This document shows positions 41,826 to 50,573 of a stretch of DNA of 64,000 nt, in pieces. Position numbers and translations under genes: made by a program. The stretch spans positions 124,001 through 188,000 of the forward strand of contig CAJFQC010000001.1 of the NCBI GenBank assembly GCA_904418845.1, in the 5' to 3' direction. The notes below the pieces were generated by a model. It searched no databases and had not been told where the DNA came from. It saw only the letters and a list, made by a program, of their open reading frames with translations. Position 1 is the first letter of the stretch. Each line of letters opens with the position of its first letter. The stretch is from an uncultured Ruminococcus sp. (GTDB lineage Bacteria; Bacillota; Clostridia; Lachnospirales; Lachnospiraceae).

Positions 41826-43571
41826 ATGGCAGAGAAAGTGATCATGCTGGGCAATGAGGCGATCGCCCGCGGCGCGTATGAGGCGGGAGTGAAAGTCTCA
41901 TCCGCGTATCCGGGAACACCCAGTACGGAGATAAGCGAATACCTTGTGCAGTATAAGGAAGATGTATATGAGGAGTGGGCGCCCAATGAGAAGGTGGCCA
42001 CAGAGGTTGCGGTAGGCGCGAGCCTTGTGGGGACGCGTGCCATGGCGTGCATGAAGCATGTGGGATTAAACGTGGCGGCAGATCCGCTGTACTCGGTGTC
42101 TTATATGGGCGTGAACGGCGGCCTGGTGATTGTGGTTGCGGACGATCCGGGACTGTATAGCTCCCAGAACGAGCAGGATACGAGAATGGTGGCGAGAGCG
42201 GCGCAGATCCCGGTGATCGAACCCTCTGACAGCGCGGAGGCAAAAGAGTTTTTCAAGACAGCCTTTGACTTGAGCGAGCAGTTTGACCGCCCGTTTATCT
42301 TCCGTATCACGACAAGGCTTGCACATTCCCAGGGACTGGTGGAACTATGCGAGCGCGTGACCCCGGCGGATAAGCCTTATGAGAAAAATATCCCGAAAAA
42401 TGTCATGATGCCGGGCAACGCGAAACTGCGCCATATTGAGATCGAGAAGCGCAATCTGGAGCTGGCGGAAGCGGCGAACAGCCTTTCCATCAATCAGGCA
42501 GAGATGAACGATACAAAGATCGGCGTCATCACCAGCGGCATCCCGTATCAATATGTAAAAGAAGCGCTGCCGGAAGCTTCTGTTCTCAAACTCGGTATGG
42601 TCAATCCTCTCCCAAGAAAACTGATCGAGGACTTTGCTTCTAAGGTTGATACATTATATATTGTAGAAGAATTAGATCCCGTGATCGAGGAACAGGTGAA
42701 GTCATGGGGCATCAAGGCGATTGGAAAAGAGATCTTTACCGTTCAGGGAGAGTACAGCGCCAATATGCTGAGAAAAGCTATTTTGAAAGAGGAGATTGAT
42801 CTGAAAGAGCCGGCAAAGGCTCCTGGAAGGCCGCCTATCCTCTGTCCGGGATGTCCGCACAGGAGTGTGTTCTATGTGCTCAATAAGTTAAAAATGCACG
42901 CGGCAGGTGATATCGGCTGTTACACCCTCGGAGCAGTAGCTCCCTTAAGTGTCATCGACGCCACCATGTGCATGGGATCGAGTATTTCCACCCTTCACGG
43001 CATGGAGAAGGCCAAAGGCAAAGATTACATAAAGAACTGGGTGGCCGTGATCGGAGATTCCACTTTCATGCATACCGGCGTGAACTCTCTGATGAACATG
43101 GTATACAACAACGCCACAGGGACGGTTATCATCATGGATAACTCTACTACAGGCATGACCGGTCATCAGGATCACGCGGCCACGGGAAAGACACTTCAGG
43201 GCGATCCGGCTTACGCTGTCAATATTCAGGCATTGTGCCGTGCTATGGGCGTGAAAAATGTAACCGAGGTGAACGCGCTGGACATCGCACTGTTGGAGAA
43301 GACGGTCAAAGAAGAAGCGGCAAAGGACGAGATTTCCGTTATCATCACGAAGACGCCCTGCGTACTCCTTGATAAGAACAGGAAACCGCTCTATATCGCG
43401 CATGAGGATAAATGTAAGAAATGTGGTATGTGCATGAAGCCGGGATGTCCGGCCATGACGAAGAATACGGACGGCACCATCCATATTGATGATACGATGT
43501 GCACGGGATGCGGCCTGTGTAAGGATCTGTGTAAATTTGACGCCATCGAGCTTGTAAAGGAGGGGGAATAG
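41826..43571 (+). CDS. iorA: Indolepyruvate ferredoxin oxidoreductase, alpha subunit
   Basis: Thiamine-diphosphate enzyme converting arylpyruvates plus CoA to aryl-acetyl-CoA, CO2 and reduced ferredoxin, reversibly. The 581-residue subunit has the pyrimidine-binding start (MLGNEAIARGAYEAGVKVSS, YPGTPSTEI), the TPP region (GDIGCYTLG, GDSTFMHTGVN), CPGCPHRSVFY, and two C-terminal [4Fe-4S] motifs (CKKCGMCMKPGCP and CTGCGLCKDLC, residues about 530-570). ATG 41826 is one base after the ligase stop, so coupling is likely. Substrates are inferred from the family: indole-, phenyl- and hydroxyphenylpyruvate. Confidence 0.95.
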   Translation: MAEKVIMLGNEAIARGAYEAGVKVSSAYPGTPSTEISEYLVQYKEDVYEEWAPNEKVATEVAVGASLVGTRAMACMKHVGLNVAADPLYSVSYMGVNGGLVIVVADDPGLYSSQNEQDTRMVARAAQIPVIEPSDSAEAKEFFKTAFDLSEQFDRPFIFRITTRLAHSQGLVELCERVTPADKPYEKNIPKNVMMPGNAKLRHIEIEKRNLELAEAANSLSINQAEMNDTKIGVITSGIPYQYVKEALPEASVLKLGMVNPLPRKLIEDFASKVDTLYIVEELDPVIEEQVKSWGIKAIGKEIFTVQGEYSANMLRKAILKEEIDLKEPAKAPGRPPILCPGCPHRSVFYVLNKLKMHAAGDIGCYTLGAVAPLSVIDATMCMGSSISTLHGMEKAKGKDYIKNWVAVIGDSTFMHTGVNSLMNMVYNNATGTVIIMDNSTTGMTGHQDHAATGKTLQGDPAYAVNIQALCRAMGVKNVTEVNALDIALLEKTVKEEAAKDEISVIITKTPCVLLDKNRKPLYIAHEDKCKKCGMCMKPGCPAMTKNTDGTIHIDDTMCTGCGLCKDLCKFDAIELVKEGE

Positions 43572-43573
43572 AC

Positions 43574-44149
43574 ATGGCAGTAAAAAATATCATGATCGTC
43601 GGAGTGGGCGGTCAGGGAACCCTTCTGACAAGCCGAATCTTAGGCGGGCTGGCCATAGCGGGCGGCTATGACGTGAAGCTGTCTGAGGTGCACGGTATGG
43701 CGCAGCGGGGCGGAAGCGTGGTCACCTTTGTCCGTTACGGAGACAAAGTGGCGGAGCCCATCGTGGAAGAAGGACAGGCGGATGTGATCATCGCCTTTGA
43801 GAGACTGGAAGCGCTCAGGTATGCGCATTTCCTCAAGAAAGACGGCGTACTCATCGTCAATGACTGGCGAATCGACCCCATGCCGGTCGTCATCGGGGCG
43901 GCGCAGTACCCGGAGAACATTTTGGAAGAGCTTCAAAAAGAATATAAAGTCTACAAGGCGGATGCCACCGGGGAGTCGAAAAAACTGGGCAATCCGAAAG
44001 TATTTAACATGATCGTGCTCGGCATCGCGGCACAGCACATGGACTTTACAAAAGAGCAGTGGTATGAAGTGATCGAGAAGACTGTGCCGCCGAAGACTAT
44101 TGAGATCAACAGGAAAGCGTTTGAGGTGGGATACAGTATCGCACAGTAA
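43574..44149 (+). CDS. iorB: Indolepyruvate ferredoxin oxidoreductase, beta subunit
   Basis: The 191-residue gamma-domain subunit that partners IorA. GVGGQGTLLTSRILGG (residues about 9-24) and EVHGMAQRGGSVVTFVRYG are typical. It starts 2 bp after the iorA stop, preceded by AAGGAGGGGG, consistent with equal expression of the two subunits. The complex acts in the cytoplasm with ferredoxin. Confidence 0.95.
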   Translation: MAVKNIMIVGVGGQGTLLTSRILGGLAIAGGYDVKLSEVHGMAQRGGSVVTFVRYGDKVAEPIVEEGQADVIIAFERLEALRYAHFLKKDGVLIVNDWRIDPMPVVIGAAQYPENILEELQKEYKVYKADATGESKKLGNPKVFNMIVLGIAAQHMDFTKEQWYEVIEKTVPPKTIEINRKAFEVGYSIAQ

Positions 44150-44184
44150 GAGAGTTTATTGCAGATAGAAGGGCGGTGATAGTA

Positions 44185-44604
44185 ATGATCAGGCAGATAT
44201 CAGTATTTGTGGAAAATCAGCCAGGAAGCATGATGAACGTGACTTCCGTTCTCACGGAAGAACATATCAACATCCGGGCGATCTCAACCTTTGATTCGCC
44301 GGAGTTCGGCATCATGCGTCTTGTAGTCGATGATCCTGTCCGGGCGAAGGAAAGCCTGACAAAGAGGGGATTCGTCACCAGAGTGACTGAAGTGATCGGC
44401 GCGGAACTCAAGGACGAGAAAGGGAATTTAAACCAGATGCTAAAGATTCTTGCAGACGGGCAGATCAATGTGAATTATATTTATTCTTTTGTGATCCGCG
44501 AAGGAAAAGCTCCTGTCATGGTATTTCATACCGATGATTTTGACAAGGCGGAAAAGGTCCTCAGCGCTGCTGATGTGAAACTCGTGGCGGAAGAGGAATT
44601 ATAG
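44185..44604 (+). CDS. ACT-domain protein 1
   Basis: A 139-residue protein made of two ACT-like halves (MIRQISVFVENQPGSMMNVT; then LNQMLKILADGQINVNYIYS). ACT domains bind amino acids and regulate enzymes. Stand-alone tandem-ACT proteins often lie beside paaK/ior genes, where an aromatic amino acid is the likely ligand. I chose ATG 44185, using GGGCGGTGA as ribosome binding site, over GTG 44176. No catalytic domain is present, so the role is probably allosteric partner or sensor. Confidence 0.85.
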   Translation: MIRQISVFVENQPGSMMNVTSVLTEEHINIRAISTFDSPEFGIMRLVVDDPVRAKESLTKRGFVTRVTEVIGAELKDEKGNLNQMLKILADGQINVNYIYSFVIREGKAPVMVFHTDDFDKAEKVLSAADVKLVAEEEL

Positions 44605-44638
44605 AAGAACATTTATAAGGACATTAAAGGAGAGAAAA

Positions 44639-45970
44639 ATGGCGGCAGTATCATTAGAAAACTGGACAGAGCGGATTCGTGATCCGAAGATCGAATGTAT
44701 GAGCAGGGACGAGATGGCTGCCCTGCAGAGCAAACGTCTTATGGATGTGGTAAAGAGGGTTTATGAAAACGTAGCGTTTTATCGAAAAAAAATGCAGCAA
44801 AGAGGTGTGGAACCCGGAGATATCAAATCTATTGAAGATATTGAAAAACTTCCATTCACGACGAAAGAAGATTTAAGAGACAATTATCCGTTCGGCCTTT
44901 TGGCGATTCCGAAAAAAGATGTGGTGCGCGTACAGGGAACTTCCGGGACCACAGGAAAACTGACCATTGCCCCGTATTCACAGAAAGATGTGGATGTATG
45001 GGGTGAGTGCGTTGCAAGATGTCTGACCATGGCAGGGCTTACAGATGAGGATATCATCCATGTATGCTACGGCTACGGTCTTTTCACCGGAGGCATGGGG
45101 CTTGATTATGGCGTGAAAGCGCTGGGCGCAATGGCCATCCCTATGTCAGCGGGAAATACAAAGCGCCAGATGATGTGTATGGAAGATCTGGGCGCGACGG
45201 CGTTCGCCTGTACGCCTTCCTACGCCCTGTATCTGGCAGAGTCTATTCAGGAGGCAGGACTCGTTGGCCATATGAAGTTAAAAGCAGGCATCCACGGGGC
45301 AGAGCCGTGGACAGAGGAGATGCGCAAGAAGATCGAAAGCATCTTACATATCAACTGCTTTGACATCTATGGACTGTGCGAGATCACGGGACCGGGTGTG
45401 GCGCAGGATTGTATCCACAAGGCCGGACTTCATGTCCATGCGGATTATTTCTATCCGGAAGTCCTGAATCCGGCAACCCATGAGGCGTGCGCAGACGGAG
45501 AGACAGGAGAGCTTGTATTCACCACGCTGGCCAAAGAGGCTATGCCGCTTATCCGCTACCGCACAAAAGATCTGACCAGCATTGACCACAGCACATGTGA
45601 GTGCGGAAGAACACTTCCGAGGATTTCCAAGTTCACAGGAAGAACAGATGATATGAAGGTTATCCGCGGAGTCAATGTATTCCCGACCCAAGTAGAGACA
45701 GCACTTCTGTCCATGGGTGGAGTAGTTGCGCCGCACTATATGATGATCGTGGACAGAGAGGATAACATGGATGTCCTGACTGTTATGGTAGAAGTGGATG
45801 AAAGCGTATTCTCGGATGAGATCCGTAAGCTGGATGCACTGAGAAATAAGATTGCTGCTGTGCTTAAGACAGCGCTGGGCGTATCTGCAAGAGTGAAACT
45901 TGTTGAGCCGAAGTCGATCCAGAGAAGCGAGGGCAAAGCTGTCCGCGTCATCGACAACAGAAACCTGTAG
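44639..45970 (+). CDS. paaK: Phenylacetate-CoA ligase 2
   Basis: A second AMP-forming arylacetate-CoA ligase, 443 residues, homologous along its length to ligase 1. Motifs: QGTSGTTGKLTIAPY, YGYGLFTGGMGLDYG, GIHGAEPWTEEMR, YGLCEITGPGV, RYRTKDLTSI, RGVNVFPTQVETALL. Differences from ligase 1 in the YGYGLF and CEITGPG segments could reflect another side-chain (phenyl, indolyl or hydroxyphenyl). GGAGAG precedes ATG 44639. Each ligase in this operon is accompanied by an ACT gene. Confidence 0.92.
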   Translation: MAAVSLENWTERIRDPKIECMSRDEMAALQSKRLMDVVKRVYENVAFYRKKMQQRGVEPGDIKSIEDIEKLPFTTKEDLRDNYPFGLLAIPKKDVVRVQGTSGTTGKLTIAPYSQKDVDVWGECVARCLTMAGLTDEDIIHVCYGYGLFTGGMGLDYGVKALGAMAIPMSAGNTKRQMMCMEDLGATAFACTPSYALYLAESIQEAGLVGHMKLKAGIHGAEPWTEEMRKKIESILHINCFDIYGLCEITGPGVAQDCIHKAGLHVHADYFYPEVLNPATHEACADGETGELVFTTLAKEAMPLIRYRTKDLTSIDHSTCECGRTLPRISKFTGRTDDMKVIRGVNVFPTQVETALLSMGGVVAPHYMMIVDREDNMDVLTVMVEVDESVFSDEIRKLDALRNKIAAVLKTALGVSARVKLVEPKSIQRSEGKAVRVIDNRNL

Positions 45971-45988
45971 AAGAGGGAGGTGAAAGAT

Positions 45989-46438
45989 ATGGGAATCACG
46001 ATCCAACAGTTATCCGTATTTCTGGAGAACCGGGAAGGAAGGCTGGACGAGGTGCTCTCTGTTCTGGCAGGAAACGACGTGAACATCGTGGCATTAAGCC
46101 TTGCGGATACCACAGAGTACGGAATGCTCCGTATGATCGTATCTGACCCGAATAAGGGGAAAGCGGTGTTAAAGGAAAATGGCATCACAGCCATGCTCAC
46201 CGATGTTATCGCTCTGAGAGTGCCCCATGAGACAGGATCTTTAAGCCGGGCCATGCACCAGATCGTGGACGGCGACGTGAACATTGAGTATATGTACGCT
46301 TTTGCCAACGGCGAGGACGCGTCCGCTGTTTTAAAATGCGACGATCCCGTGAGAGTGGTAGATATCTTAAGGGGAAGCGGCTTCGATGTCTGGGAGGCAT
46401 CCGAGGCCTATGTCTCCAACACCAAGAGCACCATGTAA
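45989..46438 (+). CDS. ACT-domain protein 2
   Basis: A 149-residue tandem-ACT protein (ITIQQLSVFLENREGRLDEV; LSRAMHQIVDGDVNIEYMYA) similar in plan to ACT protein 1. I chose ATG 45989, with GGGAGGTG at the right spacing; GTG 45980 is in frame but overlaps the ribosome binding site. Last gene of the aryl-acid operon, followed by a strong terminator. Likely binds an aromatic amino acid; that is inference from context. Confidence 0.85.
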   Translation: MGITIQQLSVFLENREGRLDEVLSVLAGNDVNIVALSLADTTEYGMLRMIVSDPNKGKAVLKENGITAMLTDVIALRVPHETGSLSRAMHQIVDGDVNIEYMYAFANGEDASAVLKCDDPVRVVDILRGSGFDVWEASEAYVSNTKSTM

Positions 46439-46450
46439 ACGGATGTATCA

Positions 46451-46490
46451 AAAAAGATCACCGGGCAGAAATGCCCGGTGATCTTTTTTA
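46451..46490 (+). terminator. Strong terminator of the aryl-acid operon
   Basis: A 17-bp perfect stem (46451-46467 with 46472-46488) closed by a GAAA tetraloop, with A and T runs at its base. Confidence 0.93.
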
Positions 46491-46566
46491 ATCTCATTTC
46501 TCTGTATTGCTTTTTAATAATAAATCAAGTCTGTTTATATATTAAAAGGTACATTAAAAAATCTGA

Positions 46567-46764
46567 TTAAAGTTTTACTACGTTTGTTGCCTGCGGTCCC
46601 TTAGCGCCTTCTGTCACTTCGAATTCAACAGCCTGGCCCTCTTCGAGAGTTTTGAACCCATCCATCACCAGTCCTGAATAGTGAACGAAGATATCGTTTC
46701 CCTCAGAATCAGAAATGAATCCGTAACCCTTCTGGTTGTTAAACCATTTTACTGTACCTGTCAT
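46567..46764 (-). CDS. cspA: Cold-shock protein
   Basis: A 65-residue single cold-shock domain that binds single-stranded RNA/DNA and melts mRNA structure. RNP1 is KGYGFI and RNP2 is [18 protein letters not shown] opens the fold. ATG 46764 is chosen because GGAGGG is 8 bases upstream on the minus strand; an upstream in-frame ATG would use no ribosome binding site. The leader of about 65 nt could carry temperature-dependent structure, as in other csp genes. Which csp paralogue it is cannot be said. Confidence 0.95.
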   Translation of the reverse strand: MTGTVKWFNNQKGYGFISDSEGNDIFVHYSGLVMDGFKTLEEGQAVEFEVTEGAKGPQATNVVKL

Positions 46765-46835
46765 TATGTTGCCCTCCATATTAAGAAAAAATAAATAAGT
46801 TTCTGCATCAATGCGAAAAGCACCAATACTTGGTC

Positions 46836-46864
46836 AGTGTAGCATGTTTAACAATGAAAGTCAA
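46836..46864 (-). promoter_or_regulatory. Cold-shock gene promoter
   Basis: On the minus strand TTGACT (46859-46864), 17 bp, TACACT (46836-46841). Confidence 0.7.
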
Positions 46865-46911
46865 CGGATTTCTGGATGGATTTGTAAAAGTATACAAAAA
46901 GTGTCGAATCC

Positions 46912-46940
46912 TTGTAATCAGCGGGAGAGGTGGATAAAAT
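46912..46940 (+). promoter_or_regulatory. Promoter of the first Rrf2 gene
   Basis: TTGTAA (46912-46917), 17 bp, TAAAAT (46935-46940). Confidence 0.55.
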
Positions 46941-46997
46941 AAAAGCGGGAGTATGTGGAGAAAACCTGTACTATATAACGGAAACGAGGAAGAAAAT

Positions 46998-47423
46998 ATG
47001 AAAATATCTACAAAAGGAAAATATGCGCTTGAAATCGTGGCTGACCTTGCGATACATTCTGACAGCGGGCATCCTGAAAGCTTAAAAAATATCGCTCTTC
47101 GAAGAGGTCTCTCCGAAAAATATCTGGAACGTATCATAAAAACATTGAAAGATTCCAATATTGTCCGAAGTGTACGTGGAGCCAGGGGAGGATACTGCCT
47201 TGCCGCGCCTGCGGAGAAGCTGACGGCATACGAGGTCCTTAAGGCAGCGGAAGGGGAACTGGCCCCTGTGGAATGTCTGACTAAAGATACAGACTGTGGA
47301 ATCGAGTGTGGACAATGCCCTACACAGGAAATGTGGAGGAGCATGTGGGAAGTTATAAAACAGACTTCTGAGAGTGTGACAGTGGGAGATATCATAAAAG
47401 AGGCAAATGTAAAAATATGTTGA
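46998..47423 (+). CDS. Rrf2-family regulator with cysteine cluster (IscR-like)
   Basis: A 141-residue winged-helix regulator. The DNA-binding part reads MKISTKGKYALEIVADLAIH, LSEKYLERIIKTLK and VRGARGGYCLAA. Cysteines in the order C-x6-C-x3-C-x2-C (VECLTKDTDCGIECGQC, about residues 95-109) could hold an Fe-S cluster, as in IscR and NsrR. It therefore may sense iron-sulphur or redox status. GAGGAAG precedes ATG 46998. A second Rrf2 gene with its own promoter follows immediately. Confidence 0.88.
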   Translation: MKISTKGKYALEIVADLAIHSDSGHPESLKNIALRRGLSEKYLERIIKTLKDSNIVRSVRGARGGYCLAAPAEKLTAYEVLKAAEGELAPVECLTKDTDCGIECGQCPTQEMWRSMWEVIKQTSESVTVGDIIKEANVKIC

Positions 47424-47448
47424 CACGGCAGAAGTTCGGTGCTATAAC
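47420..47448 (+). promoter_or_regulatory. Promoter of the second Rrf2-metY-cysK operon
   Basis: TTGACA (47420-47425), 17 bp, TATAAC (47443-47448). The -35 overlaps the stop codon of the first Rrf2 gene. Downstream, GGTAGGAATT (47474-47483) resembles the GGAATT half-site of CymR boxes. Confidence 0.75.
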
Positions 47449-47499
47449 ATAAAAATACAATATATATTAAAAAGGTAGGAATTGAGGAGAGGAGGAGAC

Positions 47500-47940
47500 A
47501 TGAAGTTATCGACCAGAGGAAGATACGGGCTGAGAGCCTTGGTTGATCTGGCTGCGAATTCGGGAGAAAATGCAGTTTCTCTCATGCAGACCGCACGGCG
47601 CCAGAAACTGTCCCTTAATTACCTGGAGCAGGTGTTCGCATCTCTGCGGAGAGCGGGGCTTGTGTCAACTGTGAAAGGGGCAGGAGGCGGATACGCTCTG
47701 GCGCGTGATATGGATGAGATTACAGTAAAAGAAGTGTTAGAAGCGCTGGAGGGAAAGATATCCATTGCCGATGCAGACGCCGGATCAGAGAAAGACGAGG
47801 TTCAGGCGGCTATAAGACGTCTGCTCTGGGACGAAATCGACAGACAGGTGGACACTCTGCTTGAGAGCAGGACATTGGGCGGCCTTGTCAGAAAATATCA
47901 ATGTAGAATGCAAATCAAAAGAAAGGATGATTCACGATGA
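47500..47940 (+). CDS. Rrf2-family regulator (CymR-like)
   Basis: A 146-residue Rrf2 protein without the cysteine cluster (MKLSTRGRYGLRALVDLAAN, LSLNYLEQVFASLRRAGLV, GAGGGYALARD). Absence of the cluster and direct linkage to metY and cysK fit CymR, which represses sulphur-uptake genes together with CysK in Bacillus. Start 47500 follows GAGGAGGAG. Its stop overlaps the metY start (ATGA), so regulator and enzymes are translationally coupled. If it acts as CymR, the neighbouring CysK may be its corepressor; that is inference. Confidence 0.88.
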   Translation: MKLSTRGRYGLRALVDLAANSGENAVSLMQTARRQKLSLNYLEQVFASLRRAGLVSTVKGAGGGYALARDMDEITVKEVLEALEGKISIADADAGSEKDEVQAAIRRLLWDEIDRQVDTLLESRTLGGLVRKYQCRMQIKRKDDSR

Positions 47941-49220
47941 GAAAAGATTGGAGATTTGAGACATTACAGCTGCACGCAGGACAGGAACAGCCGGATCCGG
48001 CCACGGACGCAAGGGCAGTTCCGATCTATCAGACAACCTCTTATGTATTTAAGAACTGCCAGCAGGCGGCAGACCGCTTCCGCCTGGCTGAAGCGGGAAA
48101 TATCTACGGAAGGCTGACCAATCCGACGCAGCAGATTTTCGAGGAGAGGATCGCGGCATTAGAAGGCGGAAGCGCGGCTCTTGCAGTGGCTTCCGGAGCG
48201 GCGGCCATTACATATACTTTCGAGAATCTGGCAAAGGCGGGAGACCATATCGTGTCCTCGAAATACATTTACGGCGGCAGCTATAACCTTCTTGAACATA
48301 CTCTGACCACACAGGGGATCACCACTACTTTTGTAGATCCGGAGGTGGAAGGAAGCTTTGAGGCTGCGATACAGGACAACACGAAAGCGATTTTTATCGA
48401 AAGTATCGGCAATCCAAATGCGAATCTCGCAGATATCCAGAAGATTGCGGATATCGCGCACAGTCACGGGATTGTGCTTGTCGTAGACAATACATTTGCC
48501 ACACCGTATCTGCTGAAGCCGTTTGAACACGGGGCGGATATTGTCGTACATTCCGCGACAAAATTTATCGGGGGACACGGAACAGCCCTGGGCGGGGTTA
48601 TCGTAGAGAGAGGCTCATTTGACTGGGAAGCGTCAGGGAAGTATCCCCAGATCACTGAGCCGGATCCAAGCTATCACGGAGTCCGCTTCCTGGAAGCGGC
48701 GGGAGCGGCTGCCTTTGTCACAAGGATTCGCGCTGTGCTCTTAAGAGATATGGGGGCGGCTGTGGCCCCGCTTCATGCTTTTCTGTTCCTTCAGGGACTT
48801 GAGACACTGTCCCTCCGGGTGGAGCGTCATGTGGAGAACACGCTGAAAGTCGTAGAGTTCTTAAAAAACCATCCGAAGATAGCGAGAGTGAATCATCCGT
48901 CCCTTGAGGACAGCCCGTACCATGACCTTTATAAGAAATATTTTCCGCGTGGAGGGGCGTCGATCTTCACGTTTGAGATCAATGGGACAGAGGAGGAAAC
49001 GAAACGTTTCATTGACCGCCTGGAGATATTCTCTCTGCTGGCGAATGTGGCGGATGTAAAGTCCCTCGTCATTCATCCGGCGAGCACGACGCATTCCCAG
49101 ATGACGGCGGAAGAGTTGGAGAATTCGGGCATACAGCCGAATTCCGTGAGAGTTTCTATCGGAACGGAGCATATTGAAGACATCCTGACAGATCTTGCGC
49201 AGGCTCTTGAGGAGGTATAG
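47937..49220 (+). CDS. metY: O-acetylhomoserine sulfhydrylase-type PLP enzyme
   Basis: Makes homocysteine (or methionine precursors) from O-acetylhomoserine and sulphide. The 427-residue Cys/Met-metabolism enzyme starts [20 protein letters not shown], contains [20 protein letters not shown], binds PLP at Lys209 ([15 protein letters not shown]), and ends with the [14 protein letters not shown] pattern. The MetY/O-acetylhomoserine aminocarboxypropyltransferase subgroup is indicated by length and the [18 protein letters not shown] segment. It overlaps the Rrf2 gene by 4 bp and precedes cysK by 2 bp. Confidence 0.93.
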   Translation: MRKDWRFETLQLHAGQEQPDPATDARAVPIYQTTSYVFKNCQQAADRFRLAEAGNIYGRLTNPTQQIFEERIAALEGGSAALAVASGAAAITYTFENLAKAGDHIVSSKYIYGGSYNLLEHTLTTQGITTTFVDPEVEGSFEAAIQDNTKAIFIESIGNPNANLADIQKIADIAHSHGIVLVVDNTFATPYLLKPFEHGADIVVHSATKFIGGHGTALGGVIVERGSFDWEASGKYPQITEPDPSYHGVRFLEAAGAAAFVTRIRAVLLRDMGAAVAPLHAFLFLQGLETLSLRVERHVENTLKVVEFLKNHPKIARVNHPSLEDSPYHDLYKKYFPRGGASIFTFEINGTEEETKRFIDRLEIFSLLANVADVKSLVIHPASTTHSQMTAEELENSGIQPNSVRVSIGTEHIEDILTDLAQALEEV

Positions 49221-49222
49221 AG

Positions 49223-50149
49223 ATGAGAATATATAAAAGTGTTACAGAACTTGTGGGAAAAACCCCGCTTCTGGAAGTCAGAAATATCGAAAAAGAAATG
49301 GGGTTAAAAGCGAGGATTCTTGTGAAGCTGGAATATTTTAACCCGGCGGGAAGTGTGAAAGACCGTGCGGCGCTGGGCATGATAGAAGAGGCAGAAAAAT
49401 CCGGCAGGCTCAGGGAAGGTGCAGTCATTATTGAACCGACCAGCGGGAATACTGGGATCGGTCTTGCGTCAATCGCGGCCGCGAAAGGCTATAAAGCTAT
49501 CTTTGTAATGCCGGAAACGATGAGTGTAGAGAGGAGGAAGCTTCTTCTCGGATACGGGGCGCAGATCGTCCTGACGGAAGGCGCGAAAGGGATGAAAGGC
49601 GCCATCGAAAAAGCAGCTGAGCTGGAGAAGGAGATGGATAATGCCATCGTGTTCGGACAGTTTGTAAACGAGGCGAATCCGGCCGCTCACTATCAGACGA
49701 CCGGACCGGAGATTTGGGAGGACACCGACGGTATGGTGGACATCTTCATCGCCGGGGTAGGAACCGGCGGAACGATCACGGGAAACGGCCGGTATCTGAA
49801 GGGGAAAAAGCCGTCCATAAAGGTGGTCGCAGTAGAGCCGGAAAAGTCTCCGGTCCTTTCAGGAGGACAGCCGGGCCCTCACGGCCTTCAGGGAATCGGG
49901 GCGGGATTTATTCCCGATATTCTGGATACAGCTATCTATGACAAGATCGCCCGGGTCACGGAAGATGAGGCCTATGCCGCGGCAAGGCTTCTGGCTGCAA
50001 AAGAGGGTATTCTGGTGGGAATTACCTCCGGCGCGGCGCTTCATACGGCCATCGAGGAGGCGAAGCAGCCGGGGAACGAAGGCCTGACGATTGTGACGGT
50101 GCTTCCGGATACAGGAGAAAGATATCTTTCTACCCCTCTTTTTGCGTAA
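49223..50149 (+). CDS. cysK: Cysteine synthase A
   Basis: Forms cysteine from O-acetylserine and sulphide, 308 residues. PLP Lys46 lies in [12 protein letters not shown], the substrate loop in [12 protein letters not shown], and the phosphate-binding glycine run in [15 protein letters not shown]. The C-terminal [12 protein letters not shown] is typical. Start 49223 is 2 bases after metY and follows GAGGAGGTA. Part of the Rrf2-metY-cysK operon. It may also be the CymR-type corepressor discussed for the regulator. Confidence 0.96.
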   Translation: MRIYKSVTELVGKTPLLEVRNIEKEMGLKARILVKLEYFNPAGSVKDRAALGMIEEAEKSGRLREGAVIIEPTSGNTGIGLASIAAAKGYKAIFVMPETMSVERRKLLLGYGAQIVLTEGAKGMKGAIEKAAELEKEMDNAIVFGQFVNEANPAAHYQTTGPEIWEDTDGMVDIFIAGVGTGGTITGNGRYLKGKKPSIKVVAVEPEKSPVLSGGQPGPHGLQGIGAGFIPDILDTAIYDKIARVTEDEAYAAARLLAAKEGILVGITSGAALHTAIEEAKQPGNEGLTIVTVLPDTGERYLSTPLFA

Positions 50150-50227
50150 CAGTTCCACCATGAGGAAAGAGATATGCCGTTGCCGGCGGGAGCCTGCCTG
50201 TTTTAGTAAAGATGCTGAAAACAGCGA

Positions 50228-50256
50228 TTGAAAAATCGGTGAATGTGGTATATACT
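50228..50256 (+). promoter_or_regulatory. ptsH-ptsI promoter
   Basis: TTGAAA (50228-50233), 17 bp, TATACT (50251-50256), 38 bp before ptsH. Confidence 0.75.
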
Positions 50257-50294
50257 GATAGAAGAATCACGAACTCAAAGGAGGACATGTAGTT

Positions 50295-50552
50295 ATGAAA
50301 GAATTTAAATATGTGATCACAGACCCGGAAGGAATCCACGCAAGACCGGCGGGCATCCTTGTAAAGCAGGCAGCAGGATATCAGTCAGCTGTTAAGATTG
50401 CAAAGGGTGAGAAATCAGCCGATGCAAAGAGGATCTTCGGTGTCATGGGTCTCGGCGTTAAGACCGGCGAGGAAGTCACCATTACGGTTGAGGGAGCTGA
50501 CGAGGACACAGCGATCACAGAATTAGAGGCATTCTTCAAAGAGAATTTATAA
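50295..50552 (+). CDS. ptsH: Phosphocarrier HPr with Arg46 instead of Ser46
   Basis: Passes phosphate from Enzyme I to sugar-specific EIIA proteins. The 85-residue protein has the active His15 in GIHARPAG. In low-GC Firmicutes HPr kinase phosphorylates Ser46 (KSIMGVMSLG context) to drive CcpA repression; here that position is Arg46 (AKRIFGVMGLG), so this regulation cannot occur on this protein. S41 lies close by but not at the kinase site. GGAGG precedes the start. Operon with ptsI, 21 bp apart. Confidence 0.93.
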   Translation: MKEFKYVITDPEGIHARPAGILVKQAAGYQSAVKIAKGEKSADAKRIFGVMGLGVKTGEEVTITVEGADEDTAITELEAFFKENL

Positions 50553-50573
50553 AACAGGTAAGGAGATTAAGCC

